A stretch of 64,000 nucleotides of DNA from Bordetella trematum (GTDB lineage: Bacteria; Pseudomonadota; Gammaproteobacteria; Burkholderiales; Burkholderiaceae_B): assembly GCF_900078335.1 (NCBI RefSeq), contig NZ_FKBR01000009.1:1-64000 (forward strand), in the 5' to 3' direction. Positions within the stretch are counted from its first letter, which is position 1. Every line of letters begins with the position of its first letter. The position numbers and the translations under genes are program-made. Positions 53,627 to 64,000 of this stretch are shown in pieces. Below the pieces are notes generated by a model. It made no database searches, had not been told where the DNA came from, and was given only the letters and a program-made list of their open reading frames with translations.

Positions 53627-55149
53627 TGGCCTTGATGCATAAACGCGGCGCCGTGCTGGCGCTGCTGGCCGCCGGTCTGAGCGGCTGCTCGCTGGCGCCG
53701 GACTACCATCGTCCGCAGGCACCTGTGACGGCCGATTGGCCGGATGTGCCCAAGGTGCAGTATGGCGCCTACGCCAAGCCGACCGAGCTCGGCGCGCAGC
53801 CGGCAGCCGAGGTCGCCCCCGCGGCGGCCACGCCTGCAGGGGATATCGGCTGGCGCGAATTTTTCCGCGACCCGCGACTGCAGGCCTTGATCGGTATCGC
53901 GCTGGAGAACAGCCGCGATCTGCGCGTGGCCGTGCAGCGTGTCGAAGAGGCGCGCGCGCAATACGGCGTGCAGCGCGGTGCGCAGTGGCCCTCGATCGGG
54001 GGCGGCATTCAGGGCCAGCGTCAGCATCTGCCGCCCGACATGCGCCAGGGAGGCCCGAACGGCCCGTCGATTGCCAGCCAGTACCAGGCCGGCATCGGCC
54101 TGACCTCGTTCGAGATCGATCTGTTCGGCCGCTTGCGCAACCTGTCGCAGGCCGCCTATGAGCAGTACCTGTCGACCGAGCAGGCGCAGCGGGCGGTGCA
54201 CATCACGCTGGTGGGCGCAGTGGCGCAGGCGTATTTCACGCTGCGCGCGGCCGACCTGCAGCTGGAGCTGACCCGCCAGACTCTGCAGGCGCGCCAGGAA
54301 TCGTACCGCCTGGTGCAGACCCGCTTTGATGGCGGCGTGGCCTCCGAGCTCGATCTGAATCAGGCCAAGACGCTGCTGGATTCGGCCTCGGCCGATCTGG
54401 CGCAACTGGCGCGCACGCGCGCCCAGGCCTATAACGCGCTGGTGCTGGTGCTGGGGGTGCCGGGCCTGCCGGACGATCTGCCTGCGGCCGCCGAGTTCGG
54501 CCGCGATCAGCTGTTGGCGAGCGTGCCGGCGGGTCTGCCCTCCGACATGCTTGAACGCCGTCCGGACATCCTCGCGGCGGAGAACCAGTTGCGTGCGGCC
54601 AAGGCCAATATCGGTGCGGCGCGAGCGGCGTTCTTTCCGACCATTTCGCTGACCGGGCTGCTGGGCGTGGCCAGCCCGTCGCTGGATCACCTGTTCCGGG
54701 GCGGCCAGGGTTACTGGAGCTTCTCGCCCCAGATCACCACGCCGCTGTTTGCCGGCGGCAGCATCCGCGAAGGGCTCAACCTGGCCCGTGCCCGCGACAA
54801 CATCGCGGTGGCGGAGTACGAAAAGACGATTCAGCAGGCCTTCCGCGAGGTAGCCGATGCCTTGGCTGGCGAGGCTACCTACAGCGCCCAGCTCGAGGCG
54901 CAACGCGGGCTGCAGAAATCGTCGGCGCGTACTCTGGAACTGTCGAATCTGCGCTATTCGGGCGGGGTCGACAGCTATCTGCAGGTGCAGACCGCCCAGG
55001 TGGATTTCTTCAACGCACAGATGGCGCTGGTGCAGACCGGCCTGGCTTCGCTGATCAACCGCGTCGAGCTGTACAAGGCGCTGGGCGGCGGCTGGCAGGA
55101 AAACACCGTCATGCCTGAGGCTCAACCTACGTCAACGCAAGCAGAATGA
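53623..55149 (+). CDS. Outer-membrane efflux channel lipoprotein (OprM-like)
   Basis: A 508-residue TolC-superfamily lipoprotein; lipobox LSGC in [27 protein letters not shown]. The repeated helical barrel segments ([57 protein letters not shown]) match OprM. It closes the tripartite pump. It shares four bases (ATGA) with the transporter gene before it and four with pdxJ after it. Confidence 0.95.
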   Translation: MMALMHKRGAVLALLAAGLSGCSLAPDYHRPQAPVTADWPDVPKVQYGAYAKPTELGAQPAAEVAPAAATPAGDIGWREFFRDPRLQALIGIALENSRDLRVAVQRVEEARAQYGVQRGAQWPSIGGGIQGQRQHLPPDMRQGGPNGPSIASQYQAGIGLTSFEIDLFGRLRNLSQAAYEQYLSTEQAQRAVHITLVGAVAQAYFTLRAADLQLELTRQTLQARQESYRLVQTRFDGGVASELDLNQAKTLLDSASADLAQLARTRAQAYNALVLVLGVPGLPDDLPAAAEFGRDQLLASVPAGLPSDMLERRPDILAAENQLRAAKANIGAARAAFFPTISLTGLLGVASPSLDHLFRGGQGYWSFSPQITTPLFAGGSIREGLNLARARDNIAVAEYEKTIQQAFREVADALAGEATYSAQLEAQRGLQKSSARTLELSNLRYSGGVDSYLQVQTAQVDFFNAQMALVQTGLASLINRVELYKALGGGWQENTVMPEAQPTSTQAE

Positions 55150-55871
55150 TAGAACTCGGCGTCAATATCGATCATGTGGCGACGCTGCGCCAGCAGCGCC
55201 ACACCGCCTACCCGGATCCGCTGCAGGCGGCGCTGCGCGCCGAGGATGCCGGTGCAGACCTGATCACCTTGCACCTGCGCGAAGACCGGCGCCATATCCA
55301 GGATGCGGATGTCTATGCCATTCGCCCGCAATTGCGCACGCGCATGAACCTGGAGTGCGCGGTGACGCCGGAAATGCTGGAGATCGCCTGCGCGGTCAAA
55401 CCCAGCGATGTTTGCCTGGTGCCGGAAAAACGCGCCGAACTGACCACCGAGGGCGGCCTGGACGTGGTGAGCCACTTCGACGCCGTGGCCGAGGCCGTGG
55501 CGCTGCTGAAAGAGACGGGCATCCGGGTGTCGCTGTTCATCGACCCCGAGGCGCGTCAGATCGAGGCGGCCGCCAAGGCCGGCGCACCGGTGATCGAGTT
55601 GCACACGGGCACCTATGCCGAAGCCGAGGGCGAGGCGGCTGCAGCCGAACTGGCACGCATCCGCCTGGCGGTTGACGAAGGTCTGCGCCATGGGCTGCGG
55701 GTCAATGCCGGCCATGGCCTGCACTATGGCAATGTGCAAGCGGTGGCGGCCATCGAAGGCCTGGCCGAACTGAACATCGGCCACGCCATCGTGGCCCAGG
55801 CCGTGTTCGACGGCTGGGAAAAGGCCATTCGCGACATGAAAGCCTTGATGGTGCGCGCACGCGCAGCCTGA
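55146..55871 (+). CDS. pdxJ: Pyridoxine 5'-phosphate synthase
   Basis: A 241-residue enzyme that makes pyridoxine 5'-phosphate from deoxyxylulose phosphate and aminoacetone phosphate derivatives, the last ring-forming step of vitamin B6 synthesis. [43 protein letters not shown] and [15 protein letters not shown] are diagnostic. Its ATG overlaps the OprM stop (ATGA), so it is translated with the efflux genes. A terminator lies 20 bases after it, which places it in the efflux transcript and separates it from acpS. Confidence 0.97.
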   Translation: MIELGVNIDHVATLRQQRHTAYPDPLQAALRAEDAGADLITLHLREDRRHIQDADVYAIRPQLRTRMNLECAVTPEMLEIACAVKPSDVCLVPEKRAELTTEGGLDVVSHFDAVAEAVALLKETGIRVSLFIDPEARQIEAAAKAGAPVIELHTGTYAEAEGEAAAAELARIRLAVDEGLRHGLRVNAGHGLHYGNVQAVAAIEGLAELNIGHAIVAQAVFDGWEKAIRDMKALMVRARAA

Positions 55872-55891
55872 ACCGCGCTGGCGCGATCCAG

Positions 55892-55915
55892 GGCCGCCCC
55901 GAGGGGCGGCCTTTT
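55892..55915 (+). terminator. Terminator after pdxJ
   Basis: GGCCGCCCC (55892-55900) and GGGGCGGCC (55903-55911) pair around GA, followed by TTTT (55912-55915). It marks the end of the efflux-pdxJ transcript; acpS probably starts from its own promoter, for which TATGAT at 55934-55939 is a candidate -10. Confidence 0.9.
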
Positions 55916-55978
55916 CATTGCCCGGCGCTCGCGTATGATTCCGCTATTGCAGCGCCTGCTTTCCGAGATGTTCCCGCC

Positions 55979-56422
55979 ATGGCTTTCTTTCCCGATACCC
56001 CCGGCGCCATTGCCGGCATTGGCATGGACCTGATCCGTGTCGATCGCATCGAACGCGCGTTGGCCCGTCATGGCGAGCGGTTTGCCGAAAAAGTCCTGGG
56101 CGACCAGGAACTGGAGAAGTTCCGCGCCCGCAGCGCTCGCGATCCGCAGCGCGGCGTGCGCTTCCTGGCCACCCGTTTCGCGGCCAAGGAGGCCTTCTCC
56201 AAGGCGATCGGCCTGGGCATGCGCCTGCCCATGACCTGGAAGCGGGTGCAGGCGCTCAATGCGCCGGGCGGGCGCCCCGTGCTGGTGCTGGATCCTGCGC
56301 TGGGGCACTGGTATGCCGAACGTTTCGGGCAGGCCCATGTCTCCCTGACCGATGAGTGGGATATGGCTGCTGCCTATGTGATTGTCGAAACCCGTCGCGC
56401 GCCGGGCGCCGCGACTTCCTGA
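55979..56422 (+). CDS. acpS: Holo-[acyl-carrier-protein] synthase
   Basis: A 147-residue phosphopantetheinyl transferase activating ACP for fatty-acid synthesis. [28 protein letters not shown] and the catalytic [19 protein letters not shown] motif are clear; [17 protein letters not shown] ends the core. It starts the acpS-nagZ-uvrC-pgsA series and lies ten bases before nagZ. Confidence 0.97.
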   Translation: MAFFPDTPGAIAGIGMDLIRVDRIERALARHGERFAEKVLGDQELEKFRARSARDPQRGVRFLATRFAAKEAFSKAIGLGMRLPMTWKRVQALNAPGGRPVLVLDPALGHWYAERFGQAHVSLTDEWDMAAAYVIVETRRAPGAATS

Positions 56423-56432
56423 GGATTCCTTG

Positions 56433-57491
56433 ATGTCAAAAAGCAAGAAGCCCCGCAATCTGCCGCCCGGACCCGTCATGGTCGATGTGGCAGGCACGCG
56501 CCTGAGCAAAGAAGAAAAAAAGCGCCTGCGCGACCCGCAGGTCGGCGGCGTGATTCTGTTCGCGCGCAACTTCGAGAGCCGTGAGCAACTGACCGACCTG
56601 ACGCGCAAGATCCATGCTGCGCGTGGCGAGCCCTTGCTGATCGCGGTGGATCATGAGGGCGGGCGTGTGCAGCGTTTTCGTGAGGATGGTTTCACGGCCC
56701 TGCCGGCGATGGCCAGCCTGGGCCAGTCGTGGGATCGCGATCCCTTGCTGGCCATGCGTCAGGCCACGGCCGTCGGTTTCGTGCTGGCCGCCGAGCTGCG
56801 CGCCTGCGGGGTCGACATGAGCTTCACGCCCGTGCTGGATCTGGATTACGGCGTAAGCGGCGTCATCGGCAACCGCGCCTTGCACCAGGACCCGCGTGTG
56901 GTCGCCATGCTGGCGCGGGCGCTGTCGCAGGGGCTGGCGCTGGCCGGGATGGCAGCCTGCGGCAAGCACTTCCCGGGGCATGGCTTCGTGGAGGCCGATT
57001 CGCATCACGAGATCCCGGTGGACCGGCGCAGCCTGGCGGCCATTCTCAAGGATGACGCCGCGCCCTACGAGTGGCTGGGCGATCAGGTGCTGCCGGCCGT
57101 CATGCCGGCGCATGTGATCTACCCGAAGGTGGATCGCCATCCGGCCGGTTTTTCGCGCCGCTGGGTCACCGACATTCTGCGCGGCCGCCTGAACTACGAC
57201 GGTGTGGTGTTTTCCGATGACCTCACCATGGAGGGGGCCTCGGTGGCCGGCGATATCCTGGCGCGCGCCGAGGCCGCGCTGGGCGCGGGCTGCGACATGG
57301 TGCTGGTCTGCAACCGGCCCGATCTGGCCGATGAGCTGCTGGGTCGCCTGCAGTTTGAATTGCCGGCCGAGTCCGTGGCTCGTATCCGCCGCCTGATGCC
57401 CGCCTTCGCCGCTCCCGATTGGGACAGCCTGCAGGCCGATGCCCGTTACCAGCATGCCCGACGACTTCAATCTGAAATCCTTTCTGGCTGA
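56433..57491 (+). CDS. nagZ: Beta-N-acetylhexosaminidase NagZ
   Basis: A 352-residue cytoplasmic family 3 glycosidase that removes N-acetylglucosamine from anhydromuropeptides during peptidoglycan recycling. [61 protein letters not shown] (catalytic His loop) and [12 protein letters not shown] (nucleophile Asp) are present. A GAGGA ribosome-binding site precedes ATG 56433. Overlaps uvrC by 38 bases. Confidence 0.97.
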   Translation: MSKSKKPRNLPPGPVMVDVAGTRLSKEEKKRLRDPQVGGVILFARNFESREQLTDLTRKIHAARGEPLLIAVDHEGGRVQRFREDGFTALPAMASLGQSWDRDPLLAMRQATAVGFVLAAELRACGVDMSFTPVLDLDYGVSGVIGNRALHQDPRVVAMLARALSQGLALAGMAACGKHFPGHGFVEADSHHEIPVDRRSLAAILKDDAAPYEWLGDQVLPAVMPAHVIYPKVDRHPAGFSRRWVTDILRGRLNYDGVVFSDDLTMEGASVAGDILARAEAALGAGCDMVLVCNRPDLADELLGRLQFELPAESVARIRRLMPAFAAPDWDSLQADARYQHARRLQSEILSG

Positions 57492-59280
57492 TCTGCCCCA
57501 TCTCCCTGGCGTCTACCGGCATCTCGATGCCGACGCCGAGGTGATGTACGTAGGCAAGGCACGCGACCTGAAAAAGCGCGTGTCTTCCTACTTCCAGAAA
57601 AACCTGTCCAGTCCGCGCATCGCGCAGATGGTGAGCAAGGTGGCGCGCGTGGAGGTGACGGTCACGCGCTCCGAGGCCGAAGCCTTGATCCTGGAAAACA
57701 ACCTGATCAAGAGCCTGCGGCCGCGCTACAACATCCTGTTTCGTGATGACAAGTCCTATCCCTATCTGCTGATCACCGGTCACGAATGGCCGCGTATCGC
57801 CTATTACCGCGGAGCGACCAGCCGGCGCGGGCAGTACTTCGGTCCTTATCCCAACGCCTGGGCGGTGCGCGAAACGATTCAGATCCTGCAGAAGGTGTTC
57901 CGTTTGCGCACCTGCGAGGACACGGTGTTCGCCAACCGTTCGCGGCCCTGTCTGCTGCATCAGATCGGCCGTTGTTCGGCGCCCTGCGTGCAGGCCATCG
58001 AGCCTCAGGACTACGCAAGCGACGTGCAGCGCGCGGTGCGCTTTCTGAATGGCGAGGCGCGCGAGGTCATGGACGAAATCGAGGCGCGCATGCTGCTGGC
58101 CTCCACGGACTTGCGCTTCGAGGAGGCGGCTGTGCTGCGCGATCAGATGGGGTCGCTGGCCAAGGTGTTGCATCAGCAGACCATGGAGAACTTCGGCGGC
58201 GAGGATACCGACGTGATCGCCGTGGCCAGCGCCGGCGGCAAGGTGTGCGTCAACCTTGCCATGGTGCGCGGCGGCCGGCATCTGGGCGACAAGCCCTTTT
58301 TCCCCACCCATGCCGAGGGCGAGGCGGCCACGCAGGTGCTCGAGGCTTTCGTGGCCCAGCACTATGTCGAGGGCGGACTGCCGCCGGTGCTGGTGGTATC
58401 GCATCCCTTGCCCGACGCCGAGCTGCTCGGCCTGCTGGCCGAACAGGGCGGTGTGCGCAGCCGGCTGCTGACGCGCCCGCAGGGCGTGCGGCGCTCCTGG
58501 CTGGAGCAGGCCCAGAAAAACGCCGAGCTGGCCCTGGCGCGCGCACTGAGCGAATCGGGCGCACGCGCCGGGCGTACCCTGGCGCTGGCCCAGGCGCTGG
58601 ACATGGACACCGACGAAGCCGCGCTGGATGCCTTGCGCATCGAGTGCTTTGATATTAGCCATACCGCTGGTGAGGCGACTCAGGCATCTTGTGTGGTTTT
58701 CGAGCACCATGACATGCAGCCGTCGCTGTACCGGCGTTACAACATCGTGGGCATCACGCCGGGCGATGACTACGCCGCCATGCGCCAGGTGCTGACGCGC
58801 CGCTTCGGCAGGGTGGCTGATGGCGAGGCGCCGATGCCGGGGCTGGTGCTGATCGACGGCGGCAAGGGCCAGGTGGAGGTGGCGCGCCAGGTGTTCGCCG
58901 AGCTGGGACTGGATATCGCCACCCTGGTGGGGGTGGCCAAGGGGGAAGGGCGCAAGGTCGGCCTGGAGACGCTGGTTTTCGCCGACGGGCGTCCTGCGGT
59001 GGCCTTGGGCAAGGAGTCTGCCGCGCTCATGTTGATCGCCCAGGTGCGCGACGAGGCCCACCGCTTTGCCATCACCGGCATGCGGGCCAAGCGCGCCAAG
59101 GCGCGCAATGTGTCGCGGCTGGAAGAGATTGAAGGCGTGGGTGCGAAGCGGCGCCAGCGTCTGTTGGCCCGCTTCGGCGGTTTGTCCGGTGTGACGTCGG
59201 CCAGTGTCCAGGACCTGGCGGCGGTGGACGGGATTTCTCTCGAACTGGCGCAGCGCATTTATGACGCCTTGCATGGATGA
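57454..59280 (+). CDS. uvrC: Excinuclease ABC subunit C
   Basis: A 608-residue nuclease that makes both incisions in nucleotide excision repair. The N-terminal GIY-YIG domain ([31 protein letters not shown]) is followed by the UVR region near residues 195-230, the RNase H-like C-terminal domain ([37 protein letters not shown]), and paired HhH motifs ([21 protein letters not shown]). The start is the [11 protein letters not shown]et, inside the end of nagZ; an upstream Met gives five extra residues. Confidence 0.97.
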   Translation: MPDDFNLKSFLADLPHLPGVYRHLDADAEVMYVGKARDLKKRVSSYFQKNLSSPRIAQMVSKVARVEVTVTRSEAEALILENNLIKSLRPRYNILFRDDKSYPYLLITGHEWPRIAYYRGATSRRGQYFGPYPNAWAVRETIQILQKVFRLRTCEDTVFANRSRPCLLHQIGRCSAPCVQAIEPQDYASDVQRAVRFLNGEAREVMDEIEARMLLASTDLRFEEAAVLRDQMGSLAKVLHQQTMENFGGEDTDVIAVASAGGKVCVNLAMVRGGRHLGDKPFFPTHAEGEAATQVLEAFVAQHYVEGGLPPVLVVSHPLPDAELLGLLAEQGGVRSRLLTRPQGVRRSWLEQAQKNAELALARALSESGARAGRTLALAQALDMDTDEAALDALRIECFDISHTAGEATQASCVVFEHHDMQPSLYRRYNIVGITPGDDYAAMRQVLTRRFGRVADGEAPMPGLVLIDGGKGQVEVARQVFAELGLDIATLVGVAKGEGRKVGLETLVFADGRPAVALGKESAALMLIAQVRDEAHRFAITGMRAKRAKARNVSRLEEIEGVGAKRRQRLLARFGGLSGVTSASVQDLAAVDGISLELAQRIYDALHG

Positions 59281-59320
59281 CAGGCGGTCTCGGGCTGGCT
59301 GAGGTAGCATTACAAACACT

Positions 59321-59893
59321 ATGCCGTTAAACGTACCCATTTTCCTGACGTGGCTGCGCATCGCCATGATTCCGCTGGTGGTCGGGCTGTTCTACCTGCC
59401 CGATACCTGGCTGTCGGTGAGTGTGCGCGACACGTTGGCGGCCGTCGCCTTCATCGTGGCCGCGCTGACAGACTGGTTCGATGGCTGGCTGGCGCGCCGC
59501 TGGAACCAGACCTCGGCGTTCGGCGCCTTTCTGGACCCGGTGGCCGACAAACTGATGGTCTGTGCAGCGCTCATCGTGCTGCTGGATCTGAGCCGGGTGG
59601 ATGCGTTTATTTCGCTCATCATCATCGGCCGTGAAATCACCATTTCCGCGCTGCGCGAATGGATGGCCAAGATCGGCGCCAGCGCCAGCGTGGCCGTGCA
59701 CTGGCTGGGCAAGTTCAAGACGGCCGCCCAGATGGTGGCCATTCCTTGCCTGCTTTACGATCAAACCCTGTTCGGGCTGAGCACCCGGGTCTGGGGCAAT
59801 GTGCTCATCGTGGTGGCGGCCGTGCTGACGGTCTGGTCCATGCTGTACTACCTGCAGCGCGCCTGGCCGGCCATCCGCGAGAAGGCGGGCTGA
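59321..59893 (+). CDS. pgsA: CDP-diacylglycerol-glycerol-3-phosphate 3-phosphatidyltransferase
   Basis: A 190-residue inner-membrane enzyme making phosphatidylglycerol phosphate from CDP-diacylglycerol and glycerol 3-phosphate. The CDP-alcohol transferase motif reads DWFDGWLARRWNQTSAFGAFLDPVADKLM (D-x2-D-G-x2-A-R-x8-G-x3-D-x3-D). About five hydrophobic segments. It follows uvrC by 40 bases. Confidence 0.97.
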   Translation: MPLNVPIFLTWLRIAMIPLVVGLFYLPDTWLSVSVRDTLAAVAFIVAALTDWFDGWLARRWNQTSAFGAFLDPVADKLMVCAALIVLLDLSRVDAFISLIIIGREITISALREWMAKIGASASVAVHWLGKFKTAAQMVAIPCLLYDQTLFGLSTRVWGNVLIVVAAVLTVWSMLYYLQRAWPAIREKAG

Positions 59894-59951
59894 ACCGCGC
59901 GGGGCGGTAAAGCTGCAGACAAAGAGGCCGCGCACAGCGGCCCATGGAGGG

Positions 59952-60009
59952 TGGCGGCCGCGGGCCGCCATCGACTGGAGACCTTGCTGGGGCCGCGTCG
60001 ACGCGGCCC
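59952..60009 (+). promoter_or_regulatory. Two perfect palindromes before the Fsr-like MFS gene
   Basis: First, GGCGGCC (59953-59959) and GGCCGCC (59963-59969) around GCG; second, a perfect 20-base palindrome at 59990-60009 with GGGCCGCG/CGCGGCCC arms around TCGA. The second ends nine bases before the chosen start codon, so it can hide the ribosome-binding region or be an operator. T-runs are lacking. Confidence 0.6.
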
Positions 60010-60018
60010 GCGATATTT

Positions 60019-61278
60019 ATGACGACCGCTAGCGCCCTTTCCCCTGATAGCCCCGATTCCCCTCTTTTGCGCCGCCGAGACTGGCAGGTGATCATGCTGA
60101 TCGGCGTGGCCCATGCCAGTTCGCATTTCTTCCAGCTGATCCTGCCTTCGCTCTATGTGTCGCTGGGCCTGGCCTTCGACCTGGATTTTGCGCGTCTGGG
60201 TCTGCTGGTGTCGGTGTTTTTCGTGGTGTCCGGGCTGGGACAGGCTTCTTCGGGGTTCGTGGTCGACCGGGTCGGGGCGCGGCCGGTGCTGTGGTTCGGC
60301 CTGAGCTGCTTCGTGCTGTCGGCCGTGCTGATCGGCTCGGCCAACGGCTACGCCATGCTGATGGTGGCTGCCGTGATCGGCGGGGTGGGGAATTCGATTT
60401 TTCATCCGGCCGACTATTCGATCATCAATCACCGTGTCAGTGCGGCCCGCCTGGGGCATGCCTATTCGGCCCATGGTCTGACCGGCAACCTGGGATGGGC
60501 GCTCACGCCGGTGTTCATCACTTCCATCACGCTGTTGTCGAACTGGCGGGTGGCGACGTTCTCGGCGGCTGCGCTGATTGCCTTCATCTTGTTGCTGACC
60601 ATACTGGGGCGTGACCTGCTGGGCGGCGCCGTGCCGCAGGAAAGCGGTGCGCAAGGCAAGTCCGGCGCACCGCAGCAAAGCGCATTGCAGACGCTCAAGG
60701 ATCTCTTGGCGCGCCCGGCGCTGTGGGGGGCTTTCCTGTTTTTCGCGGCGACCTCGGTGGCGTTTTCGGCGGTTCAGAACTACACCATCCCGTTGCTCGG
60801 TCAGCTTTACGATCTCTCGCGGGTCACGGCCAGCACGGCCTTGTCGGGGTATATGCTGGCCTCGGCGGCCGGCATGGCGGCCGGCGGCTTTCTGGTGTCG
60901 GCCACGCCGCGCACCGAGCGCACCGTGACGGCGGCGCTCATCCTGGCAGGCCTGACGCTGGTGCTGCTGGCCATGGGCTGGGTGCCGGCCTCGCTGGCCG
61001 CCTTCGTGGTGGGGCTGGCCGGCTTCTGCTCCGGCGTGGCCGCGCCTTCGCGCGACATGCTGATCCGTCGCGTCACGCCCAAGGGATCGACCGGTTCGGT
61101 CTATGGCCTGGTGTATTCGGGCATGGATGTGGGGTCGGCGCTCGGACCGCTGGGTTTCGGCATTCTGCTGGATGCGGGTCTGGCCAAGGGGCCCTGGATC
61201 GGCGCCGGCCTGGCGTTCGCCGTGGGCGCGCTGCTGGCGCAGTGGATTGCCGTTCAGGCGCGCCGCAGCGCGGCCTGA
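60019..61278 (+). CDS. Fsr-like MFS exporter
   Basis: A 419-residue MFS transporter, about twelve helices. ASSHFFQLILPSLYVSLGLAFDLDFARLGLLVSVFFVVSGLGQASSGFVVDRVG in outline and GNSIFHPADYSIINHRV are features of the fosmidomycin-resistance group; substrate unconfirmed. A Gln-rich loop lies after helix 6. The start MTTASALSP is chosen on the domain; the upstream open frame carries the palindromes and has no ribosome-binding site. Confidence 0.86.
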   Translation: MTTASALSPDSPDSPLLRRRDWQVIMLIGVAHASSHFFQLILPSLYVSLGLAFDLDFARLGLLVSVFFVVSGLGQASSGFVVDRVGARPVLWFGLSCFVLSAVLIGSANGYAMLMVAAVIGGVGNSIFHPADYSIINHRVSAARLGHAYSAHGLTGNLGWALTPVFITSITLLSNWRVATFSAAALIAFILLLTILGRDLLGGAVPQESGAQGKSGAPQQSALQTLKDLLARPALWGAFLFFAATSVAFSAVQNYTIPLLGQLYDLSRVTASTALSGYMLASAAGMAAGGFLVSATPRTERTVTAALILAGLTLVLLAMGWVPASLAAFVVGLAGFCSGVAAPSRDMLIRRVTPKGSTGSVYGLVYSGMDVGSALGPLGFGILLDAGLAKGPWIGAGLAFAVGALLAQWIAVQARRSAA

Positions 61279-61299
61279 ATCGCGCGGCGGGGCAGGGGC

Positions 61300-62142
61300 T
61301 TACTGGCGGGCAGTCCGAAGGTTGGCGGGCGGGGCATCCTGGCGGTTGCTGCGCCAGGGGTTGATGTCCAGTCCGCCGCGCCGGGTATAACGCGCGTACA
61401 CAGTCAGTTCGCTGGGCTGGCAGGCGCGCATCAGGTCGCAGAACATGCGTTCGACGCAGTGCTCGTGGAATTCCGTGTGCTGGCGGAAGGATACGATGTA
61501 CTTGAGCAGTGCTGCCCGGTCTATCGGGCGGCCCCGGTAGCGGATCTGCACGCTGCCCCAGTCCGGCTGGCCGGTGACCGGGCAGTTGGACTTCAACAGC
61601 TGTGATACCAATGTTTCCTCGACCTCGTCGCCCGGCAGGCAGGCCAGCAGTTCGGGCGCCGGCTGGTAGCGGTCGATCTCGATATCCTGCTTGTCGAGAT
61701 TGAAACCGGCCAGTTCTCCGATAGCCTGGCCGCTGAAATGCTGCGGCAGCATGAAATCCATCGCTATGGTTGCGCCGGCGGCCTTTGACAGGTCTTGCTG
61801 CAGGCGCTCGCGCAGCGCATGGGCGTTGGGCAGGCGTGTCTGGTTGAACGAGTTCAGGTAGAGCTTGAACGACTTGGACTCGATGATGAAGGGGCTGTCG
61901 GCAGGGATGGCGAAACTGGCCATGGCCACGCGCGGCTTGCCCTTGGCATCCAGCCAGGAGAGCTCATAGGCCGTCCAGATGTCGACCCCGCGAAACGGCA
62001 GAGGCTGACCAGCCAAGGGGGGAAGCTCGGACAGCCCCAGCCCGGCACGGTTCTCGGCGCGCGGAATGGGGAACAGCAGCGAGGCGTCATATTCGCTGGG
62101 GTAGGCCACATGATGGCCCAGCGGCGCATGGGAAAGCGGCAT
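61300..62142 (-). CDS. queF: NADPH-dependent 7-cyano-7-deazaguanine reductase
   Basis: A 280-residue type II QueF of the tandem T-fold kind, reducing preQ0 to preQ1 in queuosine synthesis. LLFPIPRAENRAGLGL in the N-terminal half, the ESKSFKLYLNSFNQT substrate motif, the catalytic Cys in LLKSNCPVTGQPDWGSVQI and the FHEHCVERMF Glu motif are all clear. Start MPLSHAPLG matches the family; a Met ten codons upstream (62172) is also possible. It is divergent from aceA. Confidence 0.95.
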   Translation of the reverse strand: MPLSHAPLGHHVAYPSEYDASLLFPIPRAENRAGLGLSELPPLAGQPLPFRGVDIWTAYELSWLDAKGKPRVAMASFAIPADSPFIIESKSFKLYLNSFNQTRLPNAHALRERLQQDLSKAAGATIAMDFMLPQHFSGQAIGELAGFNLDKQDIEIDRYQPAPELLACLPGDEVEETLVSQLLKSNCPVTGQPDWGSVQIRYRGRPIDRAALLKYIVSFRQHTEFHEHCVERMFCDLMRACQPSELTVYARYTRRGGLDINPWRSNRQDAPPANLRTARQ

Positions 62143-62172
62143 GGCAAGAAGGCAAAGATCGGAAAGCTGCAT

Positions 62173-62459
62173 TGTAGGCGTTCGACAGGCGCTTTTTTTT
62201 GCATGGTGAAAACCGTATGCCGGCATGTGAAAGCGTATGCTGCAAAGCAGCGAAAGCAGATTTCACGGCAGCAAATGAGTTTTCATATTATGAAATGAAA
62301 TTCGTAATTCATTGATTATAAATAGAAAAATAAATGGATTTTCTCTGATGGAAGAGGGTCGCTGCTGCGCAGCATCCTCGTAGACTGTTTCGCACGGATT
62401 CGCGGCAGACCCAGACCCTGAATCCCTAGTCTTGCAAAACCATCCCTCGGAGGAACATC
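62173..62459. promoter_or_regulatory. Divergent control region between queF and aceA
   Basis: No gene is supported. The stretch 62200-62340 is much AT-richer than its surroundings. A perfect 15-base palindrome TTTCATATTATGAAA lies at 62281-62295 (seven-base arms around T), and GCTGC/GCAGC arms around AAA lie at 62239-62251. These are candidate sites for a regulator of aceA, which must respond to acetate or fatty acids; I cannot name the regulator. The aceA ribosome-binding site GGAGG lies at the end. Confidence 0.5.
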
Positions 62460-63782
<1,323 letters not shown>

Positions 63783-63819
63783 GCGCCGGCGCGTTTCGTA
63801 TGTAGGGTGGAGTGCTTTG

Positions 63820-63846
63820 GGGTGCCGCTGGGCACCCCTTTTTTTT
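63820..63846 (+). terminator. Terminator of aceA
   Basis: GGGGTGCC (63820-63827) and GGCACCCC (63832-63839) form a perfect eight-pair stem, loop GCTG, followed by seven T residues. Confidence 0.95.
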
Positions 63847-63975
63847 GCGGGCGGGTCGGCGGGGCCGGGCAAATCCGACCGCTTTGTATCCTGAGGGGAA
63901 ACAAACTGGTTCCGCCTGGCGGCTATTTCCCGGGCAGCGATGTCTCTACAGTGTTCGAAACGCTGGAGGAGACTA

Positions 63976-64000
63976 ATGTTCGAGACCGATTTGTACCGTG
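63976..64000 (+). CDS. Start of a gene cut by the window edge
   Basis: ATG 63976 is preceded by a strong GGAGGAG ribosome-binding site, and the first codons read MFETDLYR. The frame is open to the edge. Too little remains to identify the product. Confidence 0.45.

Noticed and set aside
50444..53722. Very long open frame antisense to the RND transporter gene
   Set aside because: A GC-biased mirror of the real gene; low-complexity His/Gln/Arg-rich product, no start signals or homology.

Overview
The window is high-GC (roughly two thirds G+C) chromosomal DNA of a betaproteobacterium, most likely Alcaligenaceae near Bordetella or Achromobacter. Supporting signs are two orphan Bug-type (TctC-like) periplasmic binding proteins, an HU protein with a long Lys/Ala/Pro-rich N-terminal extension, the gene series pdxJ-acpS-nagZ-uvrC-pgsA, and a MexAB-OprM-like efflux operon. 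The genus is inferred from protein style, not from a database search. I see no prophage, insertion sequence, CRISPR array, rRNA or tRNA.

Layout. 1-12.8 kb, mostly minus strand: mqo with small cupin and ABM genes; ychJ; an acyl-CoA dehydrogenase-GNAT fusion; a GNAT and a membrane protein; the housekeeping run leuS-lptE-holA-proA; and an MFS exporter coupled to a MarR regulator with a clear promoter/operator. 12.8-20.3 kb: the HU gene, a SulP transporter overlapping a LivK-like binding protein, rpmB-rpmG, a Bcr/CflA exporter and cfa. 20.3-24.1 kb: a glycine-betaine/proline ABC operon (SBP-permease-ATPase). 24.1-31.8 kb: acyl-CoA metabolism (tautomerase, Bug, MaoC hydratase, CaiB CoA-transferase, LysR, two acyl-CoA dehydrogenase-like proteins, thiolase).

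31.8-40.5 kb: gamma-glutamyltransferase, a spermidine synthase-like protein, then a malonate-utilisation operon (GntR regulator, malonyl-CoA decarboxylase, crotonase-family protein, malonyl-CoA synthetase), a Bug protein and periplasmic Cu/Zn-SOD. 40.5-46.5 kb: a TrpXYZ-type ABC operon, then modABC with convergent modE; the modA promoter carries a well-placed ModE box. 46.6-48.9 kb: a lipoprotein, a patatin-like phospholipase and an orphan winged-helix protein. 49.1-55.9 kb: an RND efflux operon whose outer-membrane gene overlaps pdxJ, with a terminator only after pdxJ. 56-64 kb: acpS, nagZ, uvrC, pgsA, an Fsr-like MFS exporter, queF, aceA and the first codons of another gene.

Most genes are ordinary chromosomal genes. 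The observations most worth a second look are the dehydrogenase-GNAT fusion, efflux-pdxJ coupling, two substituted catalytic positions (crotonase in the malonate operon; acyl-CoA dehydrogenase of the CoA cluster), a ModC lacking its Mop domain, a receiver-less winged-helix protein beside the efflux operon, and several well-formed palindromes. I did not find a clearly new multi-gene system.
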